A DNA stretch of 64,000 nucleotides from Sphingomonas carotinifaciens. Lineage in GTDB: Bacteria; Pseudomonadota; Alphaproteobacteria; Sphingomonadales; Sphingomonadaceae. Positions 33,224 through 42,937 of this stretch are shown here, piece after piece. The stretch's first letter is position 1, and every line of letters begins with the position of its first letter. The DNA is taken from the NCBI RefSeq assembly GCF_009789535.1, contig NZ_WSUT01000005.1:1-64000 (forward strand), written 5' to 3'. The notes under the pieces are model-generated. The model was not told the DNA's origin. It did no database searches and was given only the letters and a program-made list of their open reading frames with translations. A program made the translations under genes and the position numbers.

Positions 33224-34459
33224 TCAGCCGCGGCGGAAGACGTGGCCGCGCTCGGTGACGAACACCAGGCCGAAGGCGATCAGCCCCGCCACCAGGAAGC
33301 CCGCGACCAGCGGCACGGGCGTGCCGTCGAACGCCTGACCGATCAGCGCGCCGATCACCGATCCGAAGGTGATGCTGGTAAAGCCCTGCACGCTGGAGGC
33401 GGTGCCCGCGATCCCGCCCATATTCTCCATCGCCATCGCCGAGAAGTTGGACGTCGCGAGGCCGAAGCACGCCATGGTCAGGCCCTGGAGGATGCCGAAC
33501 GCCCACAGCGTCTCGTGCCCCGTCCACACCACCGCCAGATGGATCGCCGACAGCAGGATCAGCGCGGTCACCGCACCATGGCTGATCAACCGCGTACCCA
33601 GCCGCATCACGATCTGCGAGTTGAGCAGGTTCGCCACCGCCATCGTCGCCGCGGTCGTCGCGAACACCACGGCGAGCAGTGCGGGCCGGCCGAACGTCTC
33701 CGCCATGATCTGCTGTACCGAATTCAGATAACCGTACAGCGCCCCCATCAGCGCGGTGGAGGCCAGCGTATAGCCCAGCGACAGCCGGTCGCTCACCGTC
33801 TGCAACCAGCCGCGCGCGATCCGCCCCGGCGCGATCGCGAGCCGCCGCTCAGGGACCAGCGTCTCGGGCATGCGGATCGCGAACCACGCCAGCACCAGCG
33901 CGGCCAGCCCGGCGATCGCCCAGAAGATCACCCGCCATCGGCCGAAGATCAGCATGAACTCGCCGAATGCGGGCGCCAGGACCGGCACCACCATGAACAC
34001 CATGAAGGCGATCGACATCACCTTGGCCATGGCGCGCCCCTGGTAACAGTCGCGCACCAGCGCCACCGTCGCCACCCGCGTCGCCGCCACCGCCGCGCCC
34101 CCGCACACCCGCGCCGCCAGCAGCAGCGTGAAGCTGCCCGCCACCGCGGCCAGCGCATTGGCGATCACATAGCCGACCAGCGCACAGATCAGCACCCGCC
34201 GCCGCCCGAACCGATCCGCCAGGGGCCCATGCGCCAGTTGCGCGACGCCGAACCCGATCAGGAAGGCGGTGATGACGAACTGGCGGGCGTTGGGGTCGCG
34301 CACATCCAGGCTGTCGCCGATCGCGGGCAGCGCAGGCAGCATCGAATCGATCCCCAGCGCCGCCAGCGCCATCAGCGCGGCGACCAGCAGTACGAATTCG
34401 ACAAAGCCGATCGGCGCGCCAGGACTGTCTGGCGCGGGAGGCGAGGGGGAATCGGTCAT
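33224..34459 (-). CDS. Bcr/CflA-type multidrug MFS transporter
   Basis: 411 aa with 12 predicted membrane helices. Marks of the Bcr/CflA group: ALAALGIDSMLPALPAI in helix 1, QLAHGPLADRFGRRRVLI (MFS motif A loop), RVCGGAAVAATRVATVALVRD, and the VPVLAPAFG motif C-like turn. It exports small drugs in exchange for protons; the substrate is unknown. Upstream of it is the divergent 2OG-oxygenase gene. Confidence 0.88.
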   Translation of the reverse strand: MTDSPSPPAPDSPGAPIGFVEFVLLVAALMALAALGIDSMLPALPAIGDSLDVRDPNARQFVITAFLIGFGVAQLAHGPLADRFGRRRVLICALVGYVIANALAAVAGSFTLLLAARVCGGAAVAATRVATVALVRDCYQGRAMAKVMSIAFMVFMVVPVLAPAFGEFMLIFGRWRVIFWAIAGLAALVLAWFAIRMPETLVPERRLAIAPGRIARGWLQTVSDRLSLGYTLASTALMGALYGYLNSVQQIMAETFGRPALLAVVFATTAATMAVANLLNSQIVMRLGTRLISHGAVTALILLSAIHLAVVWTGHETLWAFGILQGLTMACFGLATSNFSAMAMENMGGIAGTASSVQGFTSITFGSVIGALIGQAFDGTPVPLVAGFLVAGLIAFGLVFVTERGHVFRRG

Positions 34460-34590
34460 GATCGCTGTCCATAGCGGCGCCGTGCGATGCGCGGAACCCG
34501 TCTCCGCGCGGCGTGGCGCTACCGCTATCCGCCACCGCTCACACCGCCTATATGATGGGTTCAGGACGCTTTTTGTTTGGACAGGCTTTC

Positions 34591-35547
34591 ATGCTCGATA
34601 CGCCCACGGCCCAGGTGCCGATCCTCAGCCTCAACGATCAGGCCCGTGATCCCGATGGCTTCGCCGCCAATTTCGGTGGCTCGTTCGAACGCTTCGGCTT
34701 CGCCATCGTCGCCGATCACGGCATCCCCCAGGATCTGATCGAGCGCGCCTGGGGCGAGACCCGCGCGCTGTTCGACCTGCCCGAGGACGAGAAGCGGGCA
34801 TATCACGTTCCCGGCGGCGGCGGCGCGCGCGGCTACACGCCGTTCAAGACCGAGATCGCCAAGGATGCCAAGGTCGTCGACCTCAAGGAATTCTGGCATG
34901 TCGGTCGCGAGCTGCCCGCCGGGCACCGCTTCGCCGACAGGATGCCCGCCAATATCTGGCCGACCCGCCCGGAGGGGTTCAAGGATACCTTTGTCGAGCT
35001 GTTCGCCGCGTTCGACCGCGCCGGCGACCGCCTGCTCTCCGCCATCGCCCGCCACCTGAAGCTGGCGCCGGACTGTTTCGACCCGGCGGTTCGCGACGGC
35101 AATTCGGTCCTGCGCCTGCTCCACTATCCCCCCATTCCCGCCGATGCCGAAGGGGTGCGCGCCGGCGCGCATGAGGACATCAACCTCATCACGCTGCTGC
35201 TCGGTGCGGAGGAAGCCGGCCTCGAACTGCTCGACCGCGATTCGGGCCAGTGGCTTTCGATCAAGCCGCCGGAGGGCGCGATGGTGGTCAATGTCGGCGA
35301 CATGCTCCAGCGCCTGACCAACCACGTCCTGCCCTCGACCACCCACCGCGTCGTCAACCCGCCGCCCGAGCGGCGCGGCCATTCGCGCTATTCGATGCCC
35401 TTCTTCCTGCATCCCGCGCCCGATTTCCTGATCGAAACGCTGCCCGGCACGATCACCGCGGACAATCCCAACCGCTACGAAACGCCGATCACCGCGCACG
35501 ACTATCTCTACGAGCGCCTGGTCGAAATCGGCCTGATCAAGAAGTAA
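34591..35547 (+). CDS. 2OG-Fe(II) oxygenase, isopenicillin N synthase-like
   Basis: 318 aa from MLDTPTAQVPILSLNDQA. The N-terminal DIOX_N part (FERFGFAIVADHGIP) precedes the double-stranded beta-helix domain with HxD (GAHEDINLITLL), the distal His (STTHRVVNPP) and Arg in RYSMPFF for 2-oxoglutarate. Related enzymes hydroxylate or desaturate small molecules; the substrate is unknown. The longer frame start at 34513 lacks domain support. A palindromic repeat follows. Confidence 0.88.
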   Translation: MLDTPTAQVPILSLNDQARDPDGFAANFGGSFERFGFAIVADHGIPQDLIERAWGETRALFDLPEDEKRAYHVPGGGGARGYTPFKTEIAKDAKVVDLKEFWHVGRELPAGHRFADRMPANIWPTRPEGFKDTFVELFAAFDRAGDRLLSAIARHLKLAPDCFDPAVRDGNSVLRLLHYPPIPADAEGVRAGAHEDINLITLLLGAEEAGLELLDRDSGQWLSIKPPEGAMVVNVGDMLQRLTNHVLPSTTHRVVNPPPERRGHSRYSMPFFLHPAPDFLIETLPGTITADNPNRYETPITAHDYLYERLVEIGLIKK

Positions 35548-35558
35548 ATACACGCTTC

Positions 35559-35602
35559 TCCCTCTCCCCTCCGGGGAGAGGGTCGGGGTGAGGGGCTGCC
35601 AA
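35559..35602. repeat. Palindromic intergenic repeat, fourth copy
   Basis: CCCTCTCCCC (35560-35569) pairs with GGGGAGAGGG (35573-35582), then TCGGGGTGAGGGGC. It shares the stem and GGTGAGGG tail with the elements flanking the DUF559 gene and lies between convergent genes. Confidence 0.75.
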
Positions 35603-35627
35603 GCAGTGCAGCGCCACGTGGCAATTC

Positions 35628-37169
35628 TTACCCCCGGAACAATCCCCCCAGCACGCCACGCACCACCGCGCCCATCACACCGCCCCCGCCGGAGGCGCGC
35701 CGCCGCTTGCCGCCAAACACCTGCCGCCCGATCTCGTTGGCCACCTGCCGCCCCAGCGAAGAGCTCGCCGCCCGCGCCGCACTGGTCGCCATCACGTCCC
35801 AGTTGGACCTGGCCCCACCGCGCTTCGCCTCCTTCGCCGCCTCGGCTTCCGCCTTGTCCGCCGCCGCAGAAGCCGCCGCCGCTTCCGCCTTGGCCGCCAG
35901 CACCTCCTCCGCCGACTCCCGATCGACCGCAACGTCGTACCGGTCGCCCACCGCATCGGTCGCCACCAGCACGCGCCGTTCCTCCGCCGTCACCGGCCCC
36001 ACCCGGCTGACCGGCGGCGCGATCAGCGTACGCGTGACGGGGGCCGGCGCGCCGTCCGCCTGCAACAGCGAAACCAGCGCCTCGCCGACCTTCAGTTCGG
36101 TGATCGCGGTCGCGACATCCACGCCGGGACTGGCACGGAATGTCTCGGCGGCCGAGCGTACCGCCGCCTGATCGCGCGGGGTAAAGGCGCGCAGCGCATG
36201 CTGCACCCGGTTGCCCAGCTGCCCCGCAATCCGCTCCGGCACATCGACGGGGTTCTGGGTGATGAAGTACACGCCGACACCCTTTGACCGGATCAGCCGC
36301 ACCACCTGCTCGATCTTTTCGATCAGCGCCGGCGGCGCATCGTCGAACAGCAGATGCGCCTCGTCGAAGAAGAAGACGAACACTGGCTTGTCGGGGTCGC
36401 CCACCTCCGGCAGTTGCTCGAACAGTTCGGACAACAGCCACAGCAGGAACGTCGCATACAGCTTCGGGCTCGCCATCAACTGGTCCGCCGCCAATATGTT
36501 GACCACGCCCTGCCCGGCATCGTCGGTGCGGATCAGGTCGGATAGCGCCAGCGCCGGCTCGCCAAAGAAATGCTCCGCTCCTTGCGCACGCAACTGCAGC
36601 AACGCGCGCTGGATCGCCCCCACCGATTGCTTGGACACATTGCCATAGGTCGCGGTCAGCTCGTCCGCCCTGGCGGCACACGCGGCCAGCATCGCCTGAA
36701 GATCGTCCAGGTCGAGTAGCAACAGCCCTTCCCGGTCCGCCAGGTGGAAGGCGATGGTCAGCACCCCCTCCTGCACCGCGTTCAGGCCCATCATCCGGGC
36801 GAGCAGCACCGGCCCCATCTCGCTCGCCGTGGCGCGCACCGGATGGCCCTGCCGCCCGAACAGGTCCCAATATTGCACCGGCATCGCCGCATAGGCCCAG
36901 TCGGTCAGCCCCACCTCCGCCGCGCGCGTCGTGAAAGCACCGTGTGTCCTGGCGGTCGGCGATCCCGCCATGCCCAGCCCGGACAAGTCGCCTTTCACAT
37001 CCGCGACGAAGCTCGGCACCCCGGCGCGTGCGAACCCCTCCACCATGCGCTGCAGCGTCACCGTCTTGCCCGTGCCCGTCGCACCGGCGATCAGGCCGTG
37101 CCGGTTGGCGCGGTGCAGGTCGAGGATCTGGGGCGTCGCCCCATCGGAGCCGAGGAAGATGCCGTGCAT
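35628..37169 (-). CDS. HerA/YjgR-like ATPase, DUF853
   Basis: 513 aa. Walker A is GLIAGATGTGKTVTL (residue about 30), Walker B is VFVFFFDEAHLLFDD, followed by the arginine-rich helix and the sensor VYFITQNPVDVPE. DUF853 proteins resemble the HerA/FtsK hexameric translocases but lack a known partner. The C-terminal 120 residues include an Ala/Glu/Lys coiled coil (about 430-460) and a Gly-rich tail. It lies 1.5 kb from the Do protease gene, separated by a terminator. Confidence 0.88.
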   Translation of the reverse strand: MHGIFLGSDGATPQILDLHRANRHGLIAGATGTGKTVTLQRMVEGFARAGVPSFVADVKGDLSGLGMAGSPTARTHGAFTTRAAEVGLTDWAYAAMPVQYWDLFGRQGHPVRATASEMGPVLLARMMGLNAVQEGVLTIAFHLADREGLLLLDLDDLQAMLAACAARADELTATYGNVSKQSVGAIQRALLQLRAQGAEHFFGEPALALSDLIRTDDAGQGVVNILAADQLMASPKLYATFLLWLLSELFEQLPEVGDPDKPVFVFFFDEAHLLFDDAPPALIEKIEQVVRLIRSKGVGVYFITQNPVDVPERIAGQLGNRVQHALRAFTPRDQAAVRSAAETFRASPGVDVATAITELKVGEALVSLLQADGAPAPVTRTLIAPPVSRVGPVTAEERRVLVATDAVGDRYDVAVDRESAEEVLAAKAEAAAASAAADKAEAEAAKEAKRGGARSNWDVMATSAARAASSSLGRQVANEIGRQVFGGKRRRASGGGGVMGAVVRGVLGGLFRG

Positions 37170-37196
37170 CGCGCCAGCCTATCGCGCCAGCCCCAA

Positions 37197-37231
37197 AAGA
37201 AAAGGACCGCCGCAGTTTCCTGCGACGGTCC
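37197..37231 (-). terminator. Terminator of the Do-protease gene
   Basis: On the minus strand GGACCG-T-CGCAG, GAAA loop, CTGCG-G-CGGTCC is followed by TTTTCTTTT, 38 nt after the stop at 37270. Confidence 0.85.
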
Positions 37232-37269
37232 CCTGTATCGATGCCAAAGGCGTCTCGATGCCGGATGGC

Positions 37270-38811
37270 TTACTTGATCTTCACTGGGATCAGGCCGCGC
37301 TGACCACGCGCCCGCTGCACCAGCATCAGCACCTGCGTACGGCCGGCCGACTTGGCCTCGGCCACGACCCGCTGCACGTCCGCGGCGGCGCGCACCTGCG
37401 TGCCGTTGATCGCCGAGATCACATCGCCGCGCTTCAGCTTGCCGGCCGCATCGCTCGACTGGTCGACCGCGGCGATCACCACGCCCTGCACCGTCGAATC
37501 GACGCCCACCGCCCGCGCGATCGCCGGGGTCAGCGGCTGTACGGTCAGGCCGATGCCGTTGCCGGCTGCTGCCGGAACCTCCGCATCGTCGTCCGATTCC
37601 GGGAAGGCATTGGCATCACCGCCGGCCAGCGCGGTCAGTTCCTCATTGGAGGGACGCACCGCCGCGGTTGCGGTCACCGTTACCGGCTTGCCGCCGCGCA
37701 ACACGTCGAGGCGCACCTGCGAGCCCGGCTTCACGTTCGCGACGAGGTAAGAAAGCGTCGAGTCCGGGTTTACCGCCTGACCGTTCACCTTGGTCACCAC
37801 ATCGAACCCGCGCAGGCCGGCCTTGGCCGCCGGACCGTTCGGCTCGACACTGGCGATCACCTCGCCCTGGTTCTTGGGAATGCCCAGCGAGGCCGCAACA
37901 TCGTCGGTGACGGGCCCGCCGATCGACACGCCCAGATACCCGCGCTCGATCTTCTCGCCGCGCCGCATCGTGTCGATGATCGGCTTGGCGTCCTCGGCCG
38001 GAATGGCAAAGCCGATGCCGATATTGCCACCAGACTGCGAGAAGATCTGGCTGTTAATGCCGATGACGTTGCCGTTCATGTCGAACATCGGGCCGCCGGA
38101 ATTGCCCTGGTTGATCGCCGCGTCGGTCTGGATGAAGCGGTCGTTCGCGCCGCCCTGCCCGGTCACGCGGTGCACTGCCGAGACGATACCCGCCGTCACC
38201 GTCGAGTTCAGCCCGAACGGATTGCCGATCGCCACCACCCAGTCGCCGACCCGCGCCCGCGCCGAATCGCCGAAGCGCACGAACGGCAGGTCGGTCGCCT
38301 GGATCTTGAGCAGCGCGAGGTCGGACGTTTCGTCACGCCCGATCACCTTGGCGGTATATTCCTTTCGATCGGGCAGCGTCACCGTGATCGAATCGACCTG
38401 CGCGCCCTGCGCCGGGGCGATGACGTGGTTGTTGGTCACCACATAGCCGTCGGGCGAGATGATGAAGCCCGAGCCGAGCGAGGCACCCTCGCGCTTCTGC
38501 GGCGCACCGCCGCCACCGCCCGGCCCGCCCGGTCCGCCGAACTGGCCGAACAGGCCCTCGAACGGCGTGCCGGCGAACGGATTGGCCTGCGGGCGCACCG
38601 TGATCGACTGCTTGGTGGAGATGTTGACCACGGCCGGCTGCAACTTGGCGACCATGTCGGCGAAGCTCATCGGCGCGCCCTGGCGCGGGGCAACTGCCTG
38701 GATCGAACCGGGCTCGTTCTGCGCGACCTGGGCGTTGCCCGGCTGCAAAGCCAGGGTCGCGGTCGCACCGCCGAGAAGGAGCGCACTGGTAATGGCGTAG
38801 GCGTAACGCAC
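37270..38811 (-). CDS. Do-family periplasmic serine protease (DegP/HtrA-like)
   Basis: 513 aa from GTG 38811 (GAGAGGAAC upstream), beginning RYAYAITSALLLGG, an export signal. Catalytic triad: His in VVTNNHVI, Asp in SDLALLKI, Ser in GNSGGPMFD. Two PDZ domains follow (about 300-390, GYLGVSIGGPV; about 420-505, GVVIAAVDQSSDAAGKLKRGDVISA). It degrades or refolds damaged envelope proteins. It is the last gene of the leftward hflK-hflC-protease set, a common alphaproteobacterial arrangement linking membrane and periplasmic quality control. Confidence 0.95.
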   Translation of the reverse strand: MRYAYAITSALLLGGATATLALQPGNAQVAQNEPGSIQAVAPRQGAPMSFADMVAKLQPAVVNISTKQSITVRPQANPFAGTPFEGLFGQFGGPGGPGGGGGAPQKREGASLGSGFIISPDGYVVTNNHVIAPAQGAQVDSITVTLPDRKEYTAKVIGRDETSDLALLKIQATDLPFVRFGDSARARVGDWVVAIGNPFGLNSTVTAGIVSAVHRVTGQGGANDRFIQTDAAINQGNSGGPMFDMNGNVIGINSQIFSQSGGNIGIGFAIPAEDAKPIIDTMRRGEKIERGYLGVSIGGPVTDDVAASLGIPKNQGEVIASVEPNGPAAKAGLRGFDVVTKVNGQAVNPDSTLSYLVANVKPGSQVRLDVLRGGKPVTVTATAAVRPSNEELTALAGGDANAFPESDDDAEVPAAAGNGIGLTVQPLTPAIARAVGVDSTVQGVVIAAVDQSSDAAGKLKRGDVISAINGTQVRAAADVQRVVAEAKSAGRTQVLMLVQRARGQRGLIPVKIK

Positions 38812-38951
38812 GTCTAGGGTGTTCCTCTCAGATGAAGAATTCTGCAAACCGTGGCCTATTTGCCACGCTTCGGCTGAACCCTGCTTGAATATGAACGATT
38901 GGACAGCGGATCAGGTCCGATGCGGCCAAGAATTACGGCCGCATCGTTCCT

Positions 38952-39818
38952 TCATCGCCCACGTCCCTCGAACTCCCTCAGATAACTGTTGTTTGGCGAC
39001 ATGATGATCGAGGTCGAACCCTCCGGCGCCGGTCGGCCATCGGCCCCGAACGTCCGGCGATAGGACTGCATCGCCCGGTAGAAGTCGTAGAAGTCCGCAT
39101 CCTTGCCGAATGCGCCGGCATAGATTCGCGCGGCTTCGGCGTCGGCCTCGGCGCGCACGATCTGCGCCTGCTTCTGCCCCTCGGCCGCGATGGTGATCGC
39201 CTCCTGCTGACGCGCGGACTGCATCCGGCGCAGCGCGCTCTGCAACGGCGTGCCCTGCGGCAGGTCGGCTTCCTTGATGCGCACATCCACGATCTGCACG
39301 CCATATTGCTGCGCCACGCGCTGCAACCCGTCCTGGATCGCGTCCATCACCCGCCCGCGCTCCGGGCTGAGCAGTTCGACGAAGCGCCGCTTGCCCAGTT
39401 CGTTGCGCAGCGCCGAGCCGAAGATCGGGCGAAGCTGGTTGGCGACGCCGTCCTCGCTGCCCGCCGTCGCCAGCATCAGCCGCGGATCGACCACCCGGAA
39501 ACGCGCGAACGCATCGACATTGACGCGCAACTGGTCGGTCGACAGCACCTGGGTGTTTTCCAGATCCAGGTCCAGCACCCGCTTCTCGACCCAGACGATC
39601 CGGTCGACAAAGGGCAGCCGCATGATCAGGCCGGCACCGGTCTGGCCCAGTTCCTGGCCCGGCTGGTACCGGTTGATGACGCGGATCGGCTGTTGCAGCC
39701 GGTACACCACCGCCTGCTTGGTTTCCGGCACGATCGCAAAGGTCGCCGCCGCCAGGATGACGGCCAGCAGCGCGATCACGCCGAGCACCACGGGGTTGCG
39801 GAGCGACAGGCCGTTCAC
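38952..39818 (-). CDS. hflC: HflC, SPFH-family FtsH modulator
   Basis: 288 aa. One N-terminal membrane helix (VVLGVIALLAVILAAATFAIV), then an SPFH/band-7 domain (ETKQAVVYRLQQPIRV, GLIMRLPFVDRIVWVEKRVLDL, ALRNELGKR) and a coiled region with RIKEADLPQGTPLQSALRRMQSARQQEA. It forms a membrane cage with HflK that limits the FtsH protease. It starts 4 bp inside the hflK end (ATGA), showing coupled translation. Confidence 0.96.
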   Translation of the reverse strand: MNGLSLRNPVVLGVIALLAVILAAATFAIVPETKQAVVYRLQQPIRVINRYQPGQELGQTGAGLIMRLPFVDRIVWVEKRVLDLDLENTQVLSTDQLRVNVDAFARFRVVDPRLMLATAGSEDGVANQLRPIFGSALRNELGKRRFVELLSPERGRVMDAIQDGLQRVAQQYGVQIVDVRIKEADLPQGTPLQSALRRMQSARQQEAITIAAEGQKQAQIVRAEADAEAARIYAGAFGKDADFYDFYRAMQSYRRTFGADGRPAPEGSTSIIMSPNNSYLREFEGRGR

Positions 39819-40945
39819 TGGCCGCCCTCCTGCGCCGGGACCGGCGTCGTCGTGGCGGCATCGGGCACGCGCCGCGCCGTCGGGGGCAGCGGCAGGTACG
39901 GCACCACCCCGCCGGGCGTTTCCACGATCGTCTTGTCCGTCTTGGCCAGCACGGCCTCCATCGTATCGTAATACATGCGGCGGCGCGTCACTTCGGGCGC
40001 CAGCCGGTATTCGGCATACACCTTGTCGAACGACGCGGCCTCGCCCTGTGCGGCGGCGATCACCTGTTGCCGGTACGACCGCGCCTGGTTCAGCGCGGCG
40101 GCCGCTTCCTGCTGTGCCGCCGTCACCTTGTTGAAGTCGTCGACGATCTGCGTCGGCGGCGTCGCCTGCTTGATCGACACGCCCTGCACCCGCACGCCCG
40201 ACTTATACTGGTTGAGCAGGTCCTGGGTCAGGTCCTGCACCCGCTGCTCGATCGTCGTCCGGCCGGAGCCCAGCGCCTGTTCCAGCGTGGTGGTGGCGAT
40301 CACCGCGCGCATCGCGCTTTCCGCGGCGGCGCGCACCGTCGCCTGCGGCTCGGCCAGCTGGAAGGTGAAGTCGCGCGGATTGGCGATATCCCAGCGCACC
40401 GAATAGGTCAGGTCGACGATGTTCTGGTCGCCGGTCAGCGTCAGGTTCTCGCCCGACCCTTCCGGAAAATTCTCGGTGCGGATCTTCTGTACGTCCAGCA
40501 CGCGCACGCTGGCGATCGGGGCCGGCGGCGTGATCTGGATACCGGGCGACAGGATGCCGGCATAGCGCCCGAAATAGGTCACCACGCCGCGCTGCTGCGG
40601 CCCGATCGGGTGGATCGAGGTGTAAAGCACCCAGATGCCCAGAATGATCGCAACGCCGATCAGCCACAGCGCGCGGGCATTGGGCGATCCCGGCATGCCG
40701 CCAAAGCCGCCCCCGCCGCCGCCCGGCCCGCCGGAACGGGCCTTGCGCAGGAACTCGTCCAGCGCGGTCGGCTTGGCACCGGTCCGCCGGCCGCCCGGCG
40801 GCACGGCCCAGGGATTACGCGGGCCACCGCCCGATCCGTTTCCATCCGATCCGCCACCCTCGTCGCCCGATCCGCCCCAAGGGCCCTTCGGTGTCTCTGC
40901 GGCAAGGATCGGAGGGCGCTTCAACCAGCCCGGCAAGGTTCTCAT
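39815..40945 (-). CDS. hflK: HflK, SPFH-family FtsH modulator
   Basis: 376 aa from MRTLPGWLKRPPILAAET. A long Gly/Ser/Pro-rich cytoplasmic head (about 20-90, with a GGGGGFGGMPG run), one helix (LWLIGVAIILGIWVLY), then the SPFH domain: QQRGVVTYFGRYAGILSPGIQI, SVRWDIANPRDFTFQL, SAMRAVIATTTLEQALGSGR. The partner hflC overlaps its 3' end. Divergent from mrp with starts 70 bp apart. Confidence 0.96.
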   Translation of the reverse strand: MRTLPGWLKRPPILAAETPKGPWGGSGDEGGGSDGNGSGGGPRNPWAVPPGGRRTGAKPTALDEFLRKARSGGPGGGGGGFGGMPGSPNARALWLIGVAIILGIWVLYTSIHPIGPQQRGVVTYFGRYAGILSPGIQITPPAPIASVRVLDVQKIRTENFPEGSGENLTLTGDQNIVDLTYSVRWDIANPRDFTFQLAEPQATVRAAAESAMRAVIATTTLEQALGSGRTTIEQRVQDLTQDLLNQYKSGVRVQGVSIKQATPPTQIVDDFNKVTAAQQEAAAALNQARSYRQQVIAAAQGEAASFDKVYAEYRLAPEVTRRRMYYDTMEAVLAKTDKTIVETPGGVVPYLPLPPTARRVPDAATTTPVPAQEGGQ

Positions 40946-41015
40946 GGGGACTGTATAGGAAGGGTCGCGCGACAAAAACAGTGCCAAGCGGGGACAAGCA
41001 TCCTATCTGGCCGCC

Positions 41016-41966
41016 ATGGCACTGATCGATGAAGTAAAGGCGGCGGTGGCCGCAGTGGCGGGCAAGCGCGCCGCGATCCGCATGGAGGGCACCAAAGCCG
41101 GCATCGTGCTGGACGCGACCGGGCTGGGTGCGGGCGCCCGCGACCGGATGGAGGCGGACGTTCGCGCCGCCGCCGGGCGGCCGGGTGTCACCGAGGTGCG
41201 CGTCGTCGTCACCGCCGAGCGGATCGGCCGCAAGCTGATCGCGGTCGCCAGCGGCAAGGGCGGCGTCGGCAAGTCGACGCTGTCCGCCAATCTCGCCATC
41301 GCGCTCGCGCGTGCGGGGCGCCGGGTCGGGCTGGTCGATGCCGACATATACGGCCCTTCGCAGCCGCGCCTGATGGCGGCGGAGGGCACGAAGCCCGTGG
41401 CGCATGACGGCAAGCTGCAACCAGTTCCCACCCCTTACGGCGTGCCGCTCCTGTCGATGGGCCAGCTGGTGGAGGCCGACCGCGCGATCGCGTGGCGCGG
41501 GCCGATGGCGGCGGGCGCGCTCGGTCAGCTCGTCGACGGCGACTGGGGGGCCAGCGACACGCTGGTGCTCGACCTGCCGCCCGGCACCGGCGACGTGCAG
41601 CTCACCATGGTGCAGAAGCATCGCCCGGCCGGCGCGATCATCGTCTCCACCCCGCAGGATCTGGCGCTGATCGACGCGCGCCGCGCGATCGATTTGTTCG
41701 CCAAGGCCGGCATCCCGATCATCGGCCTGGTCGAGAACATGGCCGGCTATTGCTGCCCGCATTGCGGCGGCTTTTCCGACCCGTTCGGGCTCGGCGGCGC
41801 GGAAGCCGCCGCCAACGACCTCGACATCCCCTTTCTCGGCCGGGTGCCGCTCACCGTCGCGATCCGCACCGCATCGGATGCCGGCCGCCCGCCCGCGGCC
41901 GAGGCGGACGATACGGTGTTCGCGCCGATCGCCGCACAGGTGAACGCATGGCTTGCGCGCGCATGA
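41016..41966 (+). CDS. apbC: Mrp/NBP35-type iron-sulfur carrier ATPase
   Basis: 316 aa. The deviant Walker A is VASGKGGVGKSTLSANLA, with the switch segments DADIYGPSQPRL and DLPPGTGDVQLT; ENMAGYCCPHCGG holds the C-x2-C used to bridge a 4Fe-4S cluster in the dimer. The N-terminal 75 residues are a short, diverged FSCA/MIP18-like segment. It delivers Fe-S clusters to target proteins in the cytoplasm; class I fumarase in this window is the sort of client expected. Confidence 0.95.
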   Translation: MALIDEVKAAVAAVAGKRAAIRMEGTKAGIVLDATGLGAGARDRMEADVRAAAGRPGVTEVRVVVTAERIGRKLIAVASGKGGVGKSTLSANLAIALARAGRRVGLVDADIYGPSQPRLMAAEGTKPVAHDGKLQPVPTPYGVPLLSMGQLVEADRAIAWRGPMAAGALGQLVDGDWGASDTLVLDLPPGTGDVQLTMVQKHRPAGAIIVSTPQDLALIDARRAIDLFAKAGIPIIGLVENMAGYCCPHCGGFSDPFGLGGAEAAANDLDIPFLGRVPLTVAIRTASDAGRPPAAEADDTVFAPIAAQVNAWLARA

Positions 41967-42002
41967 AACCAATCCGGGGGTAACACGTTATGATGTCACC
42001 GG

Positions 42003-42023
42003 TCGTGCCCCCGCTGGGCACGA
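42003..42023 (+). terminator. Hairpin after mrp
   Basis: TCGTGCCC pairs with GGGCACGA around a 5-nt loop, 36 nt after the stop codon. No T tract, so the terminator role is tentative. Confidence 0.45.
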
Positions 42024-42056
42024 GCGGACCAGGTTTCCCCCGGTCGGGATGCATCC

Positions 42057-42500
42057 ATGCCGCTGTCTGACGATGCCGAGATCAAGGCGCTGCTCGAAGG
42101 CGCCCGCACGATCGCGATGGTGGGTGCATCCGACCGCCCCGACCGCCCCTCCTACGGGGTGATGAAACGGCTTCAGGATTACGGATACCGCGTGATCCCG
42201 GTCAATCCGCAGATCACCGGCGAGCATGTCCACGGCGAATTCGTGTTTCGCGAACTCGCCCAGCTCGGCGACCCGATCGACATCGTCGACATCTTCCGCC
42301 GCCCCCAGGCCGCGGGCGAAGCGGTGGACGAGGCGATCGCAATTGGGGCCAAGGCGGTGTGGCTGCAACTGGGCGTCATCAACGAAGAGGCGGCCGCGCG
42401 TGCCGAGGCCGCCGGGCTGAAGGTCGTCATGGACCGCTGCCCGGCCATCGACATACCCCGTCTGGGGGTCGCTCCGATTACCGACGCAACCGGCAACTGA
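42057..42500 (+). CDS. CoA-binding protein (YccU/DUF-type Rossmann fold)
   Basis: 147 aa. A single CoA-binding Rossmann domain: ALLEGARTIAMVGASDRPDRPSYGVMKRLQDYGYRVIPVNPQ, DIVDIFRRPQAAG, AVWLQLGVINEEAAARAEAAGLKVVMDRCPAIDIPR. It resembles the nucleotide-binding part of succinyl-CoA synthetase alpha but lacks the ligase half. Role unknown; relatives bind CoA compounds. Confidence 0.9.
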   Translation: MPLSDDAEIKALLEGARTIAMVGASDRPDRPSYGVMKRLQDYGYRVIPVNPQITGEHVHGEFVFRELAQLGDPIDIVDIFRRPQAAGEAVDEAIAIGAKAVWLQLGVINEEAAARAEAAGLKVVMDRCPAIDIPRLGVAPITDATGN

Positions 42501-42556
42501 TCCTCCGGGTTCAGGTGTCGAGGTAGAGGGCTGAAATATAAGGGGGATAGGCGCCG

Positions 42557-42871
42557 ATGATGACGGTGATGGCTTTGCTGCTCCTGGGCGTGCAAACCGG
42601 TGACGCGATCGGCGCCGCCCTGCCCTCCCACGACCTCCCCCGCCGCGACCTGATGCGGCATGCCGGCACCCGTCTCAGCGCCGCCTGCAAAGGCCCGGAC
42701 TGCGGTACCGAGCCCACCCGCTCCCCCTTCCGCCTCGACGATGACGATGCGCTCGATCCCGATGCCAAGGCCCGCGCGATCGGCGATGACGGCAGCCGCT
42801 GCTCGGTCGTCGGCGCGCGCGTCTGCACCCGCAAGCCGCGCACGCTGCTCCGTGCAGAATTGACCAACTGA
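42557..42871 (+). CDS. Small exported protein, cluster member 1
   Basis: 104 aa with a short signal-like start (MMTVMALLLLGVQTGDAIGAA). The mature part has Cys pairs in LSAACKGPDCGTEP and GSRCSVVGARVCTRK and an acidic middle (FRLDDDDALDPDAKARA). Weakly like its three followers in being a small Cys-containing exported protein. Function unknown. A purine-rich AAGGGGGA lies before the ATG. Confidence 0.55.
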   Translation: MMTVMALLLLGVQTGDAIGAALPSHDLPRRDLMRHAGTRLSAACKGPDCGTEPTRSPFRLDDDDALDPDAKARAIGDDGSRCSVVGARVCTRKPRTLLRAELTN

Positions 42872-42937
42872 GCCCGATCGCGCTGGCACAATGATCCCGA
42901 ACCGGGCATGATCGATGCCGGTTTGGGAGGATCGGCG